A stretch of DNA of 64,000 nt from Callorhinus ursinus (GCF_003265705.1 NW_020312817.1:32265820-32329819); one strand, 5' to 3'. Numbered from the stretch's first letter, positions 14,508 through 42,683 are shown. The notes: generated by a model from the sequence alone, not told the origin. Numbers and translations are program-made.

Positions 14508-14670
14508 CTCAAATGTGTGGTCTAGTCTGTAAACAGGTGAGGAGTTCATAGCACTGACAACCTCAAGGACACCATTGAAGTTGTTCAGCTCTTGAAAGAC
14601 TTGTAGAATCTCAATTATTCGACTCACCACAGCTACTCTTTCTTCTAAATTTTCAGTTTCTACAATACAT
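14508..14670 (-). CDS. SOS1: SOS1 exon 16 (residues 837-891, Cdc25)
   Basis: This 163-nt exon has the acceptor GATTCCCAG before A TGT ATT GTA and the donor TTT GAG/GTAGGT. It ends on a codon boundary. The peptide starts [16 protein letters not shown], continues [16 protein letters not shown] and ends [12 protein letters not shown]846 (in ENLEER), a known human Noonan site, is wild type. The [20 protein letters not shown] stretch is a strongly conserved Cdc25 motif. Confidence 0.98.
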
Positions 14671-15854
14671 CTGGGAATCAAAGACAAAAAATGAATTAAA
14701 TTTGTAGTTTTCCCAACAAAGAAATGATTTAAGGAATTTAGTAAATAAAACAATGTAGAGTGGGGGGGATGGTTATAGAGGGACTATAGAGAACATATAT
14801 TCAGATGGAAAGGTATAGCAGGAGACTGGATAAGGCAGTGCCTTCAGTGGGGCATGCTGCTCTTCACTGTTTTTCACATTGACACAGCAAAACAGTCAAT
14901 CATTTTCCTACTCTATTAGAATTAACTGATGAGCCTAACACCTTGTTGAATGTATGCTTGGTCTCTGGGATGTGGGTGTGTTCTAGGGGAATTTATTCTG
15001 GAACTCAAGAATTCTGGCCTCCTGTTCATCTAATTGCAAGATTTTAGTGATTAATGTTTCTTTCTTTGATATACAGAATTAATTAGTTACATTTCTATGA
15101 GCAGCTCTTTAGAAAAGCACTGAAATGTTAAAAAGTCAAAGTATTTTACCATAATTAAGAATAAAATTTTTTAAATTACTAAGGAAGAAAAAAAGTCAAA
15201 AACATTTTACATTTAAATACCAAGAATCCTTGGAAAGTACGTAAATTCCAGTAAATAGCTAAAAGGAAGCATACTGTGCTCAAAAAGAGAAAATTCCTCA
15301 GTGAGCATTTACTAATATTTGAGAGAATTTTTAAATTTACTAATCACCAGGAAAGAAAAAAGGCATTTTAAACTTGGTTTTTAATAATGTAATATTAAAC
15401 AACTTATAATCTAAAAAAAACCCTAGAAATACATAAATGGAAAAATAAATATAAATCAATATTAAACATTTTTTAAAATGTAAAGGTGAAAATTACATTA
15501 TTCTCCAATGAAGGTAACCTGCCACCAAGAAAAGAACTATTGTAAAACTATCAAAATAAATTTGCCTTGCTATCAAATTAAACATAACATGTTTCCATGT
15601 TTAAAGCAGCTGTATCTCTACAAATATGTCATACCCTGGCTAACTAGTTAGCTGGACATTTAAAAAGGTACAAGTATAATATATTTACATCTTTTATTTA
15701 ACTATTTCAGTTGATATTACCTAGGTATACAGACCGAGATCACCTGTGGAGTTTTTGTTAAAACCAGGTAAGTCTGGAGTGATTTATCTATAGGTTACTC
15801 CAATTCTAATGTACATCCATGGCTAAGAACCATGGTAGCCAACCAAGAACCTCT

Positions 15855-16535
15855 CACATTGAAAAGGCCAACATTGGAACCCTTGTATACTGCTGGTGGG
15901 GGGAATGCAAACTAGTGCAGCTACTATGGAAAACAGTATGGAGGTTCCTCGAAAATTAAAAATAGAGCTATCATATAATCAATCCACCAATTCCACTTTT
16001 GGTTATTTATTCGAAAGTATTGAAGTCAGGGTCTCAAAGAGATATTAGCACTCCACGTTCGTTGCAGTGTTAGTTCATGATAGGCATGATGTGGAAACAA
16101 TTCAAACGCCCATCTATGGATGAATGGATAAAGAAAATGTGGTATATACACATGATAGAATATTACTCAGCCTTAAAGAAGAAGAAAATCCTGCAATATG
16201 TGACCACATTGATGAACACTGAAGACGTTGTTCTAAGTGAAATAAGCCAGTCACAGAAAGACGAACACTGCATGATTCTACACATATGAGGTATCTAAAA
16301 TAATCAAAATTATAGAAGCATAGGATGGTGATTGCCAAGAGCTATGGGATGGGGAAAACAGGGAGTTGCCAACTAGCATGTATAAAATTTCAGTTATGCA
16401 AGATGAATAAATTCTAGAGATCCACTGTACATTATGCCTATAAATTAACAATACTGTATTACACATTGAAAAAAATCTGTTAAGAGGGTATCTCTCATGT
16501 TAAGTGCTCTTACAACAATTTAAAAAAATAAGAAA
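15855..16535 (+). repeat. L1 LINE 3' end
   Basis: The end of ORF2 and start of the 3' UTR are seen: CTACTATGGAAAACAGTATG, GAATGGATAAAGAAAATGTG, GATAGAATATTACTCAGCC and AAGTGAAATAAGCCAGTCAC. The frame is broken. The same region occurs in a younger copy at 45.9-46.5 kb. Confidence 0.9.
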
Positions 16536-16696
16536 TGAAAATTGTCTTATCAGTTGTTTCCTCTTTACAGACATAAATTTTAATTATTTATGATAGAAAA
16601 GGTCTTCTGCATACTTAAGTATAGTTATTTAATTTGATAATGAAGAAATCAGGAAGCAACATTTAGAGGGCAAATTCTAAAGTTTTACTTTTTACT

Positions 16697-16888
16697 TCTT
16701 TTTAAAAAGATTTATTTTATTTTAGAACAAGAGAGCGGGGGCGGGGGCTGGAGAGGGAGGGAGAATCTCAAGTAGACTCCCTGCTGAGCGTGGAACCCGC
16801 CGTGGGGCTTGGTCTCACAGCCTGAGATCATGACCTGAGCTGAAATCAAGAATCGGGACACTTAAATGACTGAGCCACCCAGGTGCCC
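16697..16888 (-). mobile_element. SINEC (older subtype)
   Basis: Minus orientation; ends GAGCCACCCAGGTGCCCCT. A perfect 18-bp target-site duplication CTAAAGTTTTACTTTTTA is at 16677-16694 and 16889-16906. Confidence 0.93.
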
Positions 16889-18365
16889 CTAAAGTTTTAC
16901 TTTTTAGAGCTAAGAGATAATAACGTAAAACAACATAAGTGACTTAGAATGCTTATTTCTCTTCAGGAATTGCTTTCAAGTCTTTATCCACGTTCTGGCT
17001 TAGGTTCTCGTCATTCCCTACGTCACTGGCCTCTTGTTCTGATAATTCTAGTATGATCTGTGGGAACCACACATCACCCTTATAAAATATCAGTCAACTA
17101 ATCATATTGTATTTACTCAGAAAAAAATACGGTCAATGTATAAAATGCCACTCTGTGGCCCCAACTATAAAATTGCATTGAGATTCTGCATTGGGGATAC
17201 CACAGTGTAAGCAGCTCTGCTTACCCACTCCTCAGTGAAACTGGTGAAAATTATACATATATAAAAAATATAAACATAATATAAATATACCGCCCCCCCA
17301 CACACACACATTTAAAGTCTCAGAAATGGCCCTAAGAGCAAATGGCAAATGAAGAAACATCTATTTAGGAAAATCTAAAAAATTCAGTAAGAGAGGCAAG
17401 AGTTTATGGCATTTGAACTGAGCCTGCTCCCTCCTCCCTCCCAGAGAACCTCTGGCGGTGGAGGGGAAGAGTCTACGCCAGACAGCTGCAGCCAAGAACT
17501 TAGGCCTCCCTCTCCACCTAGCTCCCAGCTGGAGGGGTTTCTTCTCTGGAGGAACAGGACATCAGCATTCCTCATCCAGTCCCCAGCTGCCTGGTGGCTG
17601 AGGCTAACTCCCTGTGGAGTGCAGCTGAGGAGTGGGGACTCCCTTCTTCGCTCTGACGTGGAGCCCAGGCTCTCACTTGAACGTGGCATACTGAGAATGC
17701 TGGGAACATGGTCTTTCCCTGGCTCCTGAGGCAGTGGTCCCATGCCAGGAGAGGTGAGCAAAGAGGACCTCACACCCCACCCCAACCCTGCATTCGGCTC
17801 CTAGAGCAGGAATGTTTCAGAGAAGCTTGCCATCATCCTGAGCTCAAGAGGACAGGCTCAAACAGCTTCTACTCTCTCATCACTTGCTCTCGAGAACAAT
17901 GAAGGAAAGTTGTGGTGAAGGCGATAGGGAGATTCATGGATCTAACTGCCCAGACTGCCCATGGACTAGTTTGCAGGAGAGAACCAGGGAAAAAGAGCGG
18001 GAAGGAGTCTTCCTGGGGTCAGAACAAGTATCAGAGACCTAAAAAACCATTCCTTAAAAAGGAGTCACAATTTGATTGGATTTGTGTGCAGAGCAATTTA
18101 TACCACTAGGGAAATTGTTGAGAACAGGAGAGCCATCAGCTGGCAGTTAGTGGAGGTGAACAGCTGGGTGTGGTCAGGAAAGGAGGCGAAGAAATCCCTA
18201 CCTCTACTGCTGCCTTCTTGGGGTGACTGTGGACATACCCAAATCTGTACCTCTCAGAAGAGGAACTTCTCCGCTTAAAGTCTCAGTGGGGAAGGAGTTG
18301 GGGGGATAGACCTCATTAAAATAATCCAGCTAGTCACTAAATAAACAAGCAATAACAATAAACTC

Positions 18366-18397
18366 TGGCGGCGGCGGGGACGGGGGGGGGGGGGGGT
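18366..18397. repeat. GGC/poly-G run
   Basis: (GGC)n leads into a run of about 16 G with a single interruption upstream. It is G-quadruplex-capable on the plus strand and C-rich on the SOS1 transcript. Confidence 0.9.
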
Positions 18398-18481
18398 GGA
18401 CTACCCACAAGTTGCTACAATGTATTATCTAAAATGTCACGTTTCCAACAAAGAATTAGGAGGCATGCAAAGAAACAAGTA

Positions 18482-18927
18482 CAGTAGTCCCCCCTCATCT
18501 GCGGTTTTATTTTCCCCAGTTTCAGTTACCCGCAGGCAACCACATCCCGCAGATGATCGTACTTTTGAGGTATGGTAAGAAGGTCATTAGTAGCCTAAGG
18601 CTGCATCACTTTGCCTGGGCACTTCATGTCATTGTGTAGGCATTTTATCATCCCCCATCATCACAAGAAGGGTGAGTACAGTTCAGGAAGATATTATGAG
18701 AGAGAGACCACATTCACATACTTTTAGTATACTGTTATAACTGTTCTGTGTTATTCGTTATTGTTCTTAATCTCTTACTGTGCCTGATTTGTAAATTAAA
18801 CTTTATCAGAGGTACGTATGTATAGGCAACAGACATAGTGTATATAGGGTTTGGTACTATTTCGTGGTTTCCAGGCTTCCACTGGGGGCCTTGGGACACA
18901 TCCTCTGCAGATAAGGGGGAGCTACTG
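18482..18927. mobile_element. TcMar-Tigger-like DNA transposon (non-autonomous)
   Basis: This 446-bp element has inverted termini: CAGTAGTCCCCCCTCATCTG at the left and CAGATAAGGGGGAGCTACTG at the right. It is flanked by TA on both sides (18480-18481 and 18928-18929), the expected Tc1/mariner target duplication. Internal AATCTCTTACTGTGCCTGAT fits Tigger relatives. No transposase frame remains. Confidence 0.85.
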
Positions 18928-19989
18928 TATGACCCATTCATGGAAAAAAAAAAGGGAACAGTAACTGCCTGTGAGGAGGACACAGATTTAACAGAAGAAG
19001 ATTTTAAAGTAGCCATTATGAATATGTTCACAGAACTAAAGGAGAGAAAGCGTGATTTAAAAAGTACATGAAGATAGGATGACAATGACATAAGACACAG
19101 CAATGATAAAAGGAACCAAACTGAAATTAAAAAATACAGCAGTTAAAATAAAATATTTACTAAAGGGGCTTAATAGTACACTTGAATTGGCAGAAGAAAT
19201 AATTAGTTAACTTGAAGATAGAGCTATTGTTCAAAGATGAAGGCAAAATAAAGACTTTCCCAGATAAACAAAAACAGAGAATCTGTTGCTAGCAAACCCA
19301 CCATACAAGAAATACTGAAGGAGGTTCTTTGGGCTGACGGCGAGGAGCCCCAGATGGCAACACAAATCCACAAAAACAAAGAGCACTGCTAACAGTAAAT
19401 CTGTGATTATAGAAGACACTGTAAGTGCATATTTTGTTCTCACTGCTTCTCTTAACTGATTTAAAAAGCAACTGTATAAAATAATGTGGATGTGATGTAA
19501 TGTAATGTTGGACCTATAAGTAATATATGGGACCTACATGTAATATATTGCCAATAACTACACAGAGGAGGTGGGTGAGAGCAAAGCTGTAATGGGCTAA
19601 GGAAATAATAACAAATGGTAAAGCAACAACTGTTACAATGTATTATTAGATCTGCATCATTATTATATGTAATACACATTATAATAATACCACAAAAAAG
19701 GGAGACAGGGAATAGAGCTCTATAGGAGGAACATTTAGATCTATTTCTTGAATTAAACTAGTATAAATCTGAAGTGGATTCTGATGTAGATGGTAAGCTT
19801 TAAAGCTTTCACTAAACAAACCCTCAAATAATCATTAATGAAATAAAAATGTTACATTAGGAAACTATTCACAGTGCAAAAGAAAGGAGGAACAGAGGAA
19901 CAAAAAAGAACATGAGACATAAAAATAGAACTGCATTTAAAATCGTAACAGCTGACTGCTATGAAATCTAAGAATGTCAGTAATACTTA

Positions 19990-22757
<2,768 letters not shown>

Positions 22758-23038
22758 TTAACACAAAAAAATAACTGAATTACATGGGAACTCACACATA
22801 AGCGTTTACCATGATGAAGTGTATAAATTAAAACATACAAAATAATTTTATAAGTGGCTTACCACTTTCAAAATTCTATGTTAATTAAGACTTATACAAT
22901 AATTTCTGATAATTGCTCTTTATTTCACTTGTTTTACTTGCTACCTCCTGCTTGCTTGGGAAAGATCCTTATTTGCTTCAACTCTGAAACAGAAGTTCAA
23001 GGCAGACTTCATCACGTCAGCTATTTCGTTACTGCTTA

Positions 23039-34496
<11,458 letters not shown>

Positions 34497-34889
34497 TCAT
34501 TTTATTCAAGAATGAAAATAACAGTGATTCAACTCTTTCTGCCACAATAAAATTTTTAAACGTGTCATAAAATATATTCTTTTAAAAAAGCATTTTCTTC
34601 TTTATGTATTACTTTCTGTATCAACATGCAACCAAGTTTTCCACATTAAAAAAAAAAAGCAGAAGATGTTAAAGATGTCACACCTTGTGACAGGCAGTAA
34701 TGTGCAGTTTCTCAGATGCATATGACTGAAAAGAAATGAGGGACATAAATTATCTTCTTAACCAGCAGAGGATTTTGCACAGCAGGAAGCACACAGGTGA
34801 GATTTTTTTTCTCAAGCATGGAACTTGGTCTTAGGTTTCTGATTCCAATACTACCATTGTTAACAAGAGGATGATTAGGAAGGTAAATA

Positions 34890-35060
34890 CACAGGGAAGG
34901 ATGCAGTATAGTGGAGAGGAACTTGAAGACACAAAACCTAGGACCAAATTTTGCTTCTACTTCTGTGTGACTATGGGACAGATTATCTGACTTCTGAGTT
35001 TCACTTTTCCCAGCTGTCAAATAAGGCTTGTAAAATGCCTGCCCTGCCTACTGAATGGGG
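34890..35060 (+). repeat. MIR SINE
   Basis: TTCTGTGTGACTATGGGACA, TGAGTTTCACTTTTCCCAGC and TCAAATAAGGCTTGTAAAAT are in MIR order. Confidence 0.75.
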
Positions 35061-36286
35061 TTCTTATTAAAAATCAAAGTACTTTGTAAATGGTGATATA
35101 CAGTATAAGTCTAATGTTTTCTTCGTAGTTCTACTACAGAATTAACATTAGTATCATGAACTTTGTCAGTATTCACATGTCAAGATTTTGAGTAAAACTA
35201 GAAGTGTACATGTTAGTGAAACTCAAGCATATTTTCTGTCAGTGGCAAATATACTATATATGCTAGACAGAAAGTCTGTACTTAATAAGGATTGAGTCAT
35301 CAATAACTACAAATTGTCAATACAACGGGTGGCTATAATTCAAGCAAGCAATTAACTGAGGTATGAGTTATAACAAATGACAAGAATTCAGTCAACTTCT
35401 CAACCTGTTTCTGGCTGCCAAAAAGAAAAAGTTAAGAAATAACATGTATCAGTAGTTTTCATGCAACATTTAAGAACACTTACTCTCTATCATAAAGGAA
35501 AACCCATGAGAAATAAAACCATAAAACATTCAAAGTAATTTGTAAAGGTTTACTTTTCAATGAGCATAATTATTATTACTTTAGGGATTTTATGTTCTTA
35601 AGAGATATTCCTTAAAGATCAACAATACATTCCTTTCCGTTTCAACTGATAAAGATCAGTTATACACACATACACGTACTGATGACTTGTGAAAAGTAAA
35701 CATATTTCTTACTCAAAGCCTAAACCATTCTATAAAAATAATTTACTTAAAGTATCTTAATGCTCAGGTATTCCAGAAGTAGTAAATACCATATTGTGAT
35801 GACTATTTAATGCTGTTTTATTATGCAAATTTCTTATAGTAAAACCTCACCATACTTTAAACAAGAGGCACAATCTGCACTTTTTAATCTCAATTGTGTT
35901 GTTTCATGATAATCCCCCAGCAAAAAAAGGGGAAAAATGTTTTTTTCCCCAAAGGATAAAAAAACTTTTATATATATCAAAAAATACTCAGATATCATTT
36001 ACTCATAGTATTGCTCTTCAGTATGGCCAGCTAGATTAAAGGAAGTCAATGGTGAAGTGTTCATAAAAGAAAGCTATTAGGTTTTTACTTAATGGGTATT
36101 ACTAGTAGGCTGAAGGTTGGACTTTGGGCATGCTCTCAAAATACTCTCTATCCCTATCATTCTAAAACTACCTTTCACATGGCAGAATTTTGGGGGACTA
36201 AATGTTACCATTAACCTTACTGAGTTTGGCTTCCAAGGCAGCAATCTCACACTGAAAACAATGTTCATTAAGAAAGGGCAAAATCA

Positions 36287-36483
36287 GGGGTGCCTGGGTG
36301 GCTCAGTCATTAAGCGTCTGCCTTTGGCTCAGGTCATGATCCCAGAGTCCTGGGATGGAGCCCTGCATCCGGATCCCTGCTCAGCGGGAAGCCTGCTTCT
36401 CCCTCTCCCACTCCCCCTGCTTGTGTTCCCTCTCTTGCTGTCCCTCTGTTGAATAAATAAATAAAATCTTTAAAAAAAAAAAA
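36287..36483 (+). mobile_element. SINEC
   Basis: GGGGTGCCTGGGTGGCTCAG through AAATAAATAAAATCTTT and an A tail. Short flanking repeat AAAGGGCAAA at about 36273 and 36484. Confidence 0.93.
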
Positions 36484-38107
36484 AAAGGGCAAAGTTGTAT
36501 GGGGTGTAACAAAAGCACCAGTAAAGAGAACTATTGCACTGAGTTGTTTCAATGGAATCACTCAAATATTCGAGTCAATAGGATACAAAATAATTTTTTA
36601 GTCTTAAAGAGCTGGCACAAAGAGGTAGCAGAATATTGGGTCCTTCATATTCTACCCTTTTATTTTTTATACTATTAATTCAGGCAAACATACCTAAAGT
36701 CATACAAAAACACACAGTTTTAGCACACATAAAAAGAGCATGAAAGTAACAAATCCATTTAGACATGCATTGGATTTTCTATTCTAAACACATTTCAAGC
36801 TTCTGGGTTATTTATCTACTATTTAACTATAGCATTTCATATACAGAATATACCAGTATCTCAAAAATACTGTTAATACATTTTAAAACCACAAACCCAA
36901 AGTCTATGTCAAACCCATGACTTTACTAATGAAGCAATTTTTAAATGCAATTTTTACCTTCATAGCATTACTCAAACATCTAAAATAAATTTCAATGTAA
37001 TGACCTTTCTTATAAGCATTTTTGCTTAACATGGTTGATTTAAACTGGGCATTGGCACAGAATAACTGAAGCTAACTACCCTCAAAGGGGTGGCTTATTG
37101 TTGCTACAGAAACAAAGCAGTGGCAAAGAGTTCAACTAATTCACATAGGAATGGCTTCCTTTCGTTTAAAAAAACACAAAACCTTTGAATTCATGTTTTT
37201 ATTTCTAGAAATTAATTTTTCCAACATGAGATTATATAAAATGAAAGAACTGCCATGTACTTGATGGCGGAGGCAGGTGTGACCCACGATTTCTGAACCT
37301 CAGTTCAAGAACCTTTTCAATACACTACCTAAAAAACTGATATGACTTTGAAATACCTATTAAGAAAATAGTCACCAAATAAAAACTATTCCATTCAAAT
37401 AGGTAAATTGCAATGCACAGGATGATAAAATATACAATCAAGAAATATATAATTGTCTAAGGTTTGGGACATAAAATAAAGATTTGTCTTTATCTTAAAT
37501 ATTGTGTATATATAAAAAGCTTATCACAGAAGGGAAAACAAGCAAAGATGGGGATTGTATTCTGACTGTGGAATGGTTACCTGTATACTCTTTGATGAGA
37601 AGCTAAGAACAGATTACAAACTGGAAAATACATGGTCAAATGGTAAATTTAATCTACTAGTCCTGTAAACCAATGTATGGAATATTATCCAAATTATTCC
37701 AGAAACCAACGAATTAAGCCAACCGCTCCTGACTCTGCTATCTCATAATTCACACATCCCATTAAGGCTGAGCACAAGAAATGCCATAACCCTCAACTAT
37801 TCTTTTATAGTAGCAGCACAACTAAAAAGTATGGGTGAAAAAGATGAAATTCATAACTAAAATGAGATTTAGAGATTGTCTGCAGACTTCAATTACTCAT
37901 ACTACTCCTTAAGTTAGAAAGTACATTTCATAATCAGTTCCTTTCCCCTCAAAAGTTATTTTATGAGTAGTGATTTCATAGATGCAGATGATTTTCTTAA
38001 AATACACAAAATTTCAACCAGTAAGTGATGTCAATGATACTAACAAAATTTGATCTTCTTTTACTTAATCAGCCTAAACCCTCATTTTCCCCCAAGGGAA
38101 ATAGAAT

Positions 38108-38225
38108 AAGCAGTATAAATTTGTAGTATAAACAGTATAAATTTATAGTATAAGTAGTATAGTTCTTCCATAATTATAATTTATATAATATCTTTATTAA
38201 ATTAGCCAGTGTATTAAATTAGCCA
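38108..38225. repeat. Degenerate AT-rich tandem repeat
   Basis: Variants of AGTATAAATTT and TAGTATAA recur, then TATTAAATTAGCCA appears twice. Local duplication is likely. Confidence 0.6.
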
Positions 38226-38329
38226 ATATAAAAATGAAATCTTAAAGTGTAAATTGTAACATGACTTATAATTCACTGTTAGGAAATAAAAGCAAAATTC
38301 TCAAAGCTTTTTGAGGAGTCACAAGTTTT

Positions 38330-39930
38330 ATTGAGATAATTAAGTGGGGTCCTTTGTATACTTTTAGAGACTATTTAGAATATTAATAGCTGAGAGGAAA
38401 AAAACTCAAAAGGGCAGATCAACAGGGGAAAGCCCATCAAGTTCCATTCGGAATGAAATTAGCAATTATTCGCCCTTCACTGTTTCCCCTCCTACTGCTG
38501 TAAACACCATAGCCATCACAAATACTGCAGGAAAGCTATAAAAATGCAAGAATTTCCAGTAATGGTAGTGAAGTGAAGAAGTCTTGAGAGCCCTCCCACA
38601 GATAACAATTACATAATCTGGACAAAATGTAAAAATAACTATTTATAGGCACTGGAAAACATCTAAAAGAAAGCATAAGCCAGCAGCAGCAATTACTCTT
38701 GAAAAGCTACAACTCGCAGGTGTATACACTTGTGAGATTAAGGCTTTCCCCAAACTCTCATGGCAATACAGTGGGGAAGAATGAGAGGAAAAGAACCTCT
38801 ACAGGCTAGAGATCAAAGAGCACAGTTTAAGAGGAAATTTAAGGGGGAAATCTGGAAATGAATGAACTGCAGACGGGCTGAAACCCAAAATCTGAAAATA
38901 AACTCTCTCCAAGTACCTGGCTGATTACTAAACCCTTACATGCCTGGAAAGACCCCCAGGAAGCCTGGCAAAAAAGCAGGCAGAGACCAAAGAGGAATCT
39001 ATTCTTGAAAGACAGAACTCTAATGGATGAGTTCTGAGGCTTTTTAAGAACTGAGTTTATTCCCCAAATGTACACAGCTCAGGTAGCAGAAAGCTGAAGC
39101 CTTACTGGTTTCAGGTGCCAGGGGGTAAAGCTTAAAGCTGACAGAGTAGCTGGAAATTAAGGGGGAAATCTCTGGGCATAAAGGAACCACACAGACTGTG
39201 CCCCCAAATCTGAACACAATCTCTGCCCAAACACTTGTCTGACTGCCAAATCATACATGTGTAGGGGAGACCCAAGAGAATCAGCTAAAAAAGTAGCATA
39301 TGGAAATCTTAGAAAGTGAACAGAGATATCGGTTGCTTCACAATATAGAAGAGACAAATTTGCAGCTGAGTTCAGGAAAGTTAACTGCCTAGTAAAAAAC
39401 CAATAATCCAAAAACAAGGACCCCAACAATCCTCAACACAACAGAATCCAGAATTGTTAATGAGCAAACAACAGGAAAATGTGACCCATGTTCAGGGGGA
39501 AAAAAGTCAGTTAATAGAAAATGACTCCAAGTGGGCCCAGATGTTGAATTTAAGAAAGGCTTCAAAGTAGCTTTTATGATCATGTTCAAAGAATTAAAGG
39601 AAAACATGGTCTTACTGAGTGGACAGACAGGGAGTCTGTGGAATGTAAAGCAAAATCCAAATGGAAATTCTACAGTAAGCAAGATAATAACTAATAGTTC
39701 TATTGACAGATTAATAAAAATTACTAATTTGAAGAACAAGGAAGGATAAAATTTAAGAAAAATGAACAGTCTTATAGATCTGTGGGACAACACAAAGTAG
39801 TTCAACATACATGTAACTGGAGTTCCAGGAGAGGAAATGAAATAAAAATGGCAGAAAATGCAAGCATAATGGAAAAGCAAGTTAAAATCTGAAGTGAGGA
39901 AAGGAGTTTAAAACCTTAAACAGGAATATC
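38330..39930 (+). repeat. HAL1/L1-type element, 5' half
   Basis: GATAACAATTACATAATCTG and AAATAACTATTTATAGGCAC at the start resemble old L1 5' regions. AAGTAGCTTTTATGATCATG with AAAGAATTAAAGG parallels the element at 18.93-19.04 kb. Later, GTTCCAGGAGAGGAAATGAA and GGCAGAAAATGCAAGCATAA resemble ORF1. The frames are broken. Confidence 0.6.
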
Positions 39931-40514
39931 AACCCTAAAAAGTGTTAGATGTTGACACTCATTTATGAAAATAAAATACCTTTTAAAACCATCTCTCTGT
40001 TTTTATCAGAGAAAAAATTACCAAAATTATAAATGCACCCCACAGTTTAGTTGATTTAAAATTTTAAATTAGAGTAACACAATAGTCAGCTTTATTATTA
40101 CAATGGTTACTGAATTACACTATCCTATTCTTAACTTCAGACATTTAACGTCTGCAGTCAGATATAATACCATTTAGCTCACTGCTTTGAGTCCATGGTT
40201 TCTGGGTAAGAATTTCTAAATTCAGAAATCTAGTTCAAGAGAATGGAAGCTAGACAGAGCTCTGTTGGACTTATTTTTATGACAGAAGTTAGGTTTCCTA
40301 AATCTTCTCTTATTGCTGGTATTAAGTCATCAGCTCATGGGCAGAAAAAAAAATGGTCTGAAGCATACAGCAGTTAAACCAGACGCAAAACATGAAAAAA
40401 AAATAGATAAAAATGATCTAGAGTAGATGTTTGATATTGTTCAGCTCCCAAACTGGAAAAACAGCAAACCAAAGCCATTAACAAATGTATACAAGATGTT
40501 TGTAGTGCAGATTT

Positions 40515-40709
40515 CTTTTTTTTTTAAAGATTTTATTTATTTTGAGAGAGAGAACGTGTGCACACGATGGGGGGGGTGGGGCAGAGGGAGAGGGAGAAGC
40601 AGGCTCCCCACTGAGCAGGGAGCCCAATGTGGGGCTTGATCCCAGGACCCTGGAATCATGACCTGAGCCGAAGGCAGAAACTTAACAATCTGAGCCACCC
40701 AGGTGCCCC
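40515..40709 (-). mobile_element. SINEC
   Basis: Poly-T, AAAGATTTTATTTATTTTGA, a GA-rich stretch and final GAGCCACCCAGGTGCCCC, minus orientation. Confidence 0.93.
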
Positions 40710-40997
40710 TTGTTTAGCATTTTTTTTTTAAAAGACTATTTTGGGAGGATAAAATCTCTTAATTTTAACATTTCTCAATTTTTTATCCTAAATTTTCCAC
40801 TCATTGTACCATTCAGTTCTAAGTTTTTATCTATAATCCTTTTCCACAATTCCTGTACTTAAACATTTGCAGCTACAATTTTTGTAGTATTTGCGATCTT
40901 AAGGGGAAAAAGGGCCAATCTTCAAATCAGTCTACTATGCAAAAAATCTAGGAATATTAGAAAATTTACTGTTAAATTTTGTTTTTTTAATTTGTTT

Positions 40998-41098
40998 TTA
41001 AATATTTTATTTTAATTTCTACACCCAACATCGGGCTCAAATTTACAATCCCAAAATCAAGAGTCACACACTCTACCAGATGAGCCAGCCAGGCAACC
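40998..41098 (-). mobile_element. SINEC, truncated old copy
   Basis: TTTCTACACCCAACATCGGG, AAAATCAAGAGTCACACACT and GATGAGCCAGCCAGGCAACC match the short SINEC variant that lacks the GA-rich centre. Confidence 0.75.
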
Positions 41099-41725
41099 AA
41101 ATGTTAAATTTTAACATATAGCAAGAGTCTAACCATCTGAGTCTTCAAATTAAGGTTGTTAGTGTTCTTATTTTCTAAAATAAAGCTTGTGATCAAGATA
41201 AATACTGCAATGTTATAATGAAATAACATCAACTACAATACTTACTATTCTGTTGGTCCTCAATTTAATCTTACTTAAAAACACATGGTTGTTATGATGT
41301 GTTAAAATTAAACTCGGACATGTTTTCTCTCAATTATTTTGCTAATCTTGTACTTTTTAATACCAATAAAACCTAAGAAAGGTATAGATTTTAAGTGTTA
41401 AATATTCTATTTTTTCATTTAAGACAAAGCATACATGATAACCCCAAACGCAATTATATACATTTAGTCTTATTCAGATGATTAAATTAGTAATTTTGTA
41501 TTCGTGTCTGTTTTTACCTGCCTATAGTCCATCCTGCCAAAAGTCTGTTGGCTTTTCACTAGATTTTTATGACTAAAATGAAATTTTAAAATCTAAGATC
41601 AGAATGAAATGATACTTAAATTGGCTTAATATAAAACTATATGGGTTTAAGAAAGTCATTATATACTGGAAAATCAGAAAACCAAAAATGAATATAATTC
41701 TATAGCATACCAAAAACTAATTGTA

Positions 41726-41938
41726 GGGCACCTGGATGGCTCAGTTGGTTGAGCAACTGCCTTTGGCCCAGGTCATGATCCTGGAGTCCTGGGATAGAGT
41801 CCCACATCGGGCTCCCTGTTCAGCGGGGAGTCTATTTCTCCCTCTGACCCTCCCCCCTCTCATGCTCTCTCTCATTCTTTCTCTCAAATAAGTAAAATCT
41901 TAAAAAAATAAAATAAAATAAAATAAAAAATAATTTAA
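41726..41938 (+). mobile_element. SINEC
   Basis: GGGCACCTGGATGGCTCAGT through AAGTAAAATCTT and an (AAAAT)n tail. A perfect 14-bp target-site duplication AAAAACTAATTGTA is at 41712-41725 and 41939-41952, just before the LTR-like element. Confidence 0.93.
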
Positions 41939-42117
41939 AAAAACTAATTGTAATGGGTTGAACTGTGTTCAAGTCCTAACCTCTGGTACCTGCAAATGTT
42001 ATCTTATTTGAAAATTAGGTCTTTGCAGATATAATCAAGTTGAGATGAGGTCATATTGGATTAGGGTGGGCCCTACATCCGTTGACTTAGCACCTTTGTA
42101 AGACAGAGGACAGGGTA

Positions 42118-42683
<566 letters not shown>

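Larger units (their letters stand above)
17200..19850 (+). repeat. HAL1/L1-type element, split by a Tigger-like insertion
   Basis: After the Tigger, the sequence resumes with GACCCATTCATGG and a segment encoding EDFKVAIMNMFTELKE, then CCCAGATAAACAAAAACAGA and AATACTGAAGGAGGTTCTTT, typical of old L1/HAL1 elements. A relative of the same segment is at about 39.48-39.61 kb. The GC-rich part at 17.4-18.3 kb corresponds to the 5' portion; its open frames are by-products of composition. Outer limits are approximate. Confidence 0.6.

Noticed and set aside
17384..17902. Frames of 107-133 codons on both strands
   Set aside because: They coincide with the GC-rich 5' part of a HAL1/L1-type repeat; low-complexity composition and no homology recognised.
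36290..36452. Frames with the phrase VIKRLPLAQVMIPESWD, also seen in variants at 10.98, 60.3 and 62.4 kb
   Set aside because: This is the conceptual translation of SINEC, recurrent with each copy, not a gene.
39389..39880. 163-codon minus-strand frame
   Set aside because: It is the antisense of a HAL1/L1-type element and rich in hydrophobic residues from A-rich DNA read in reverse.
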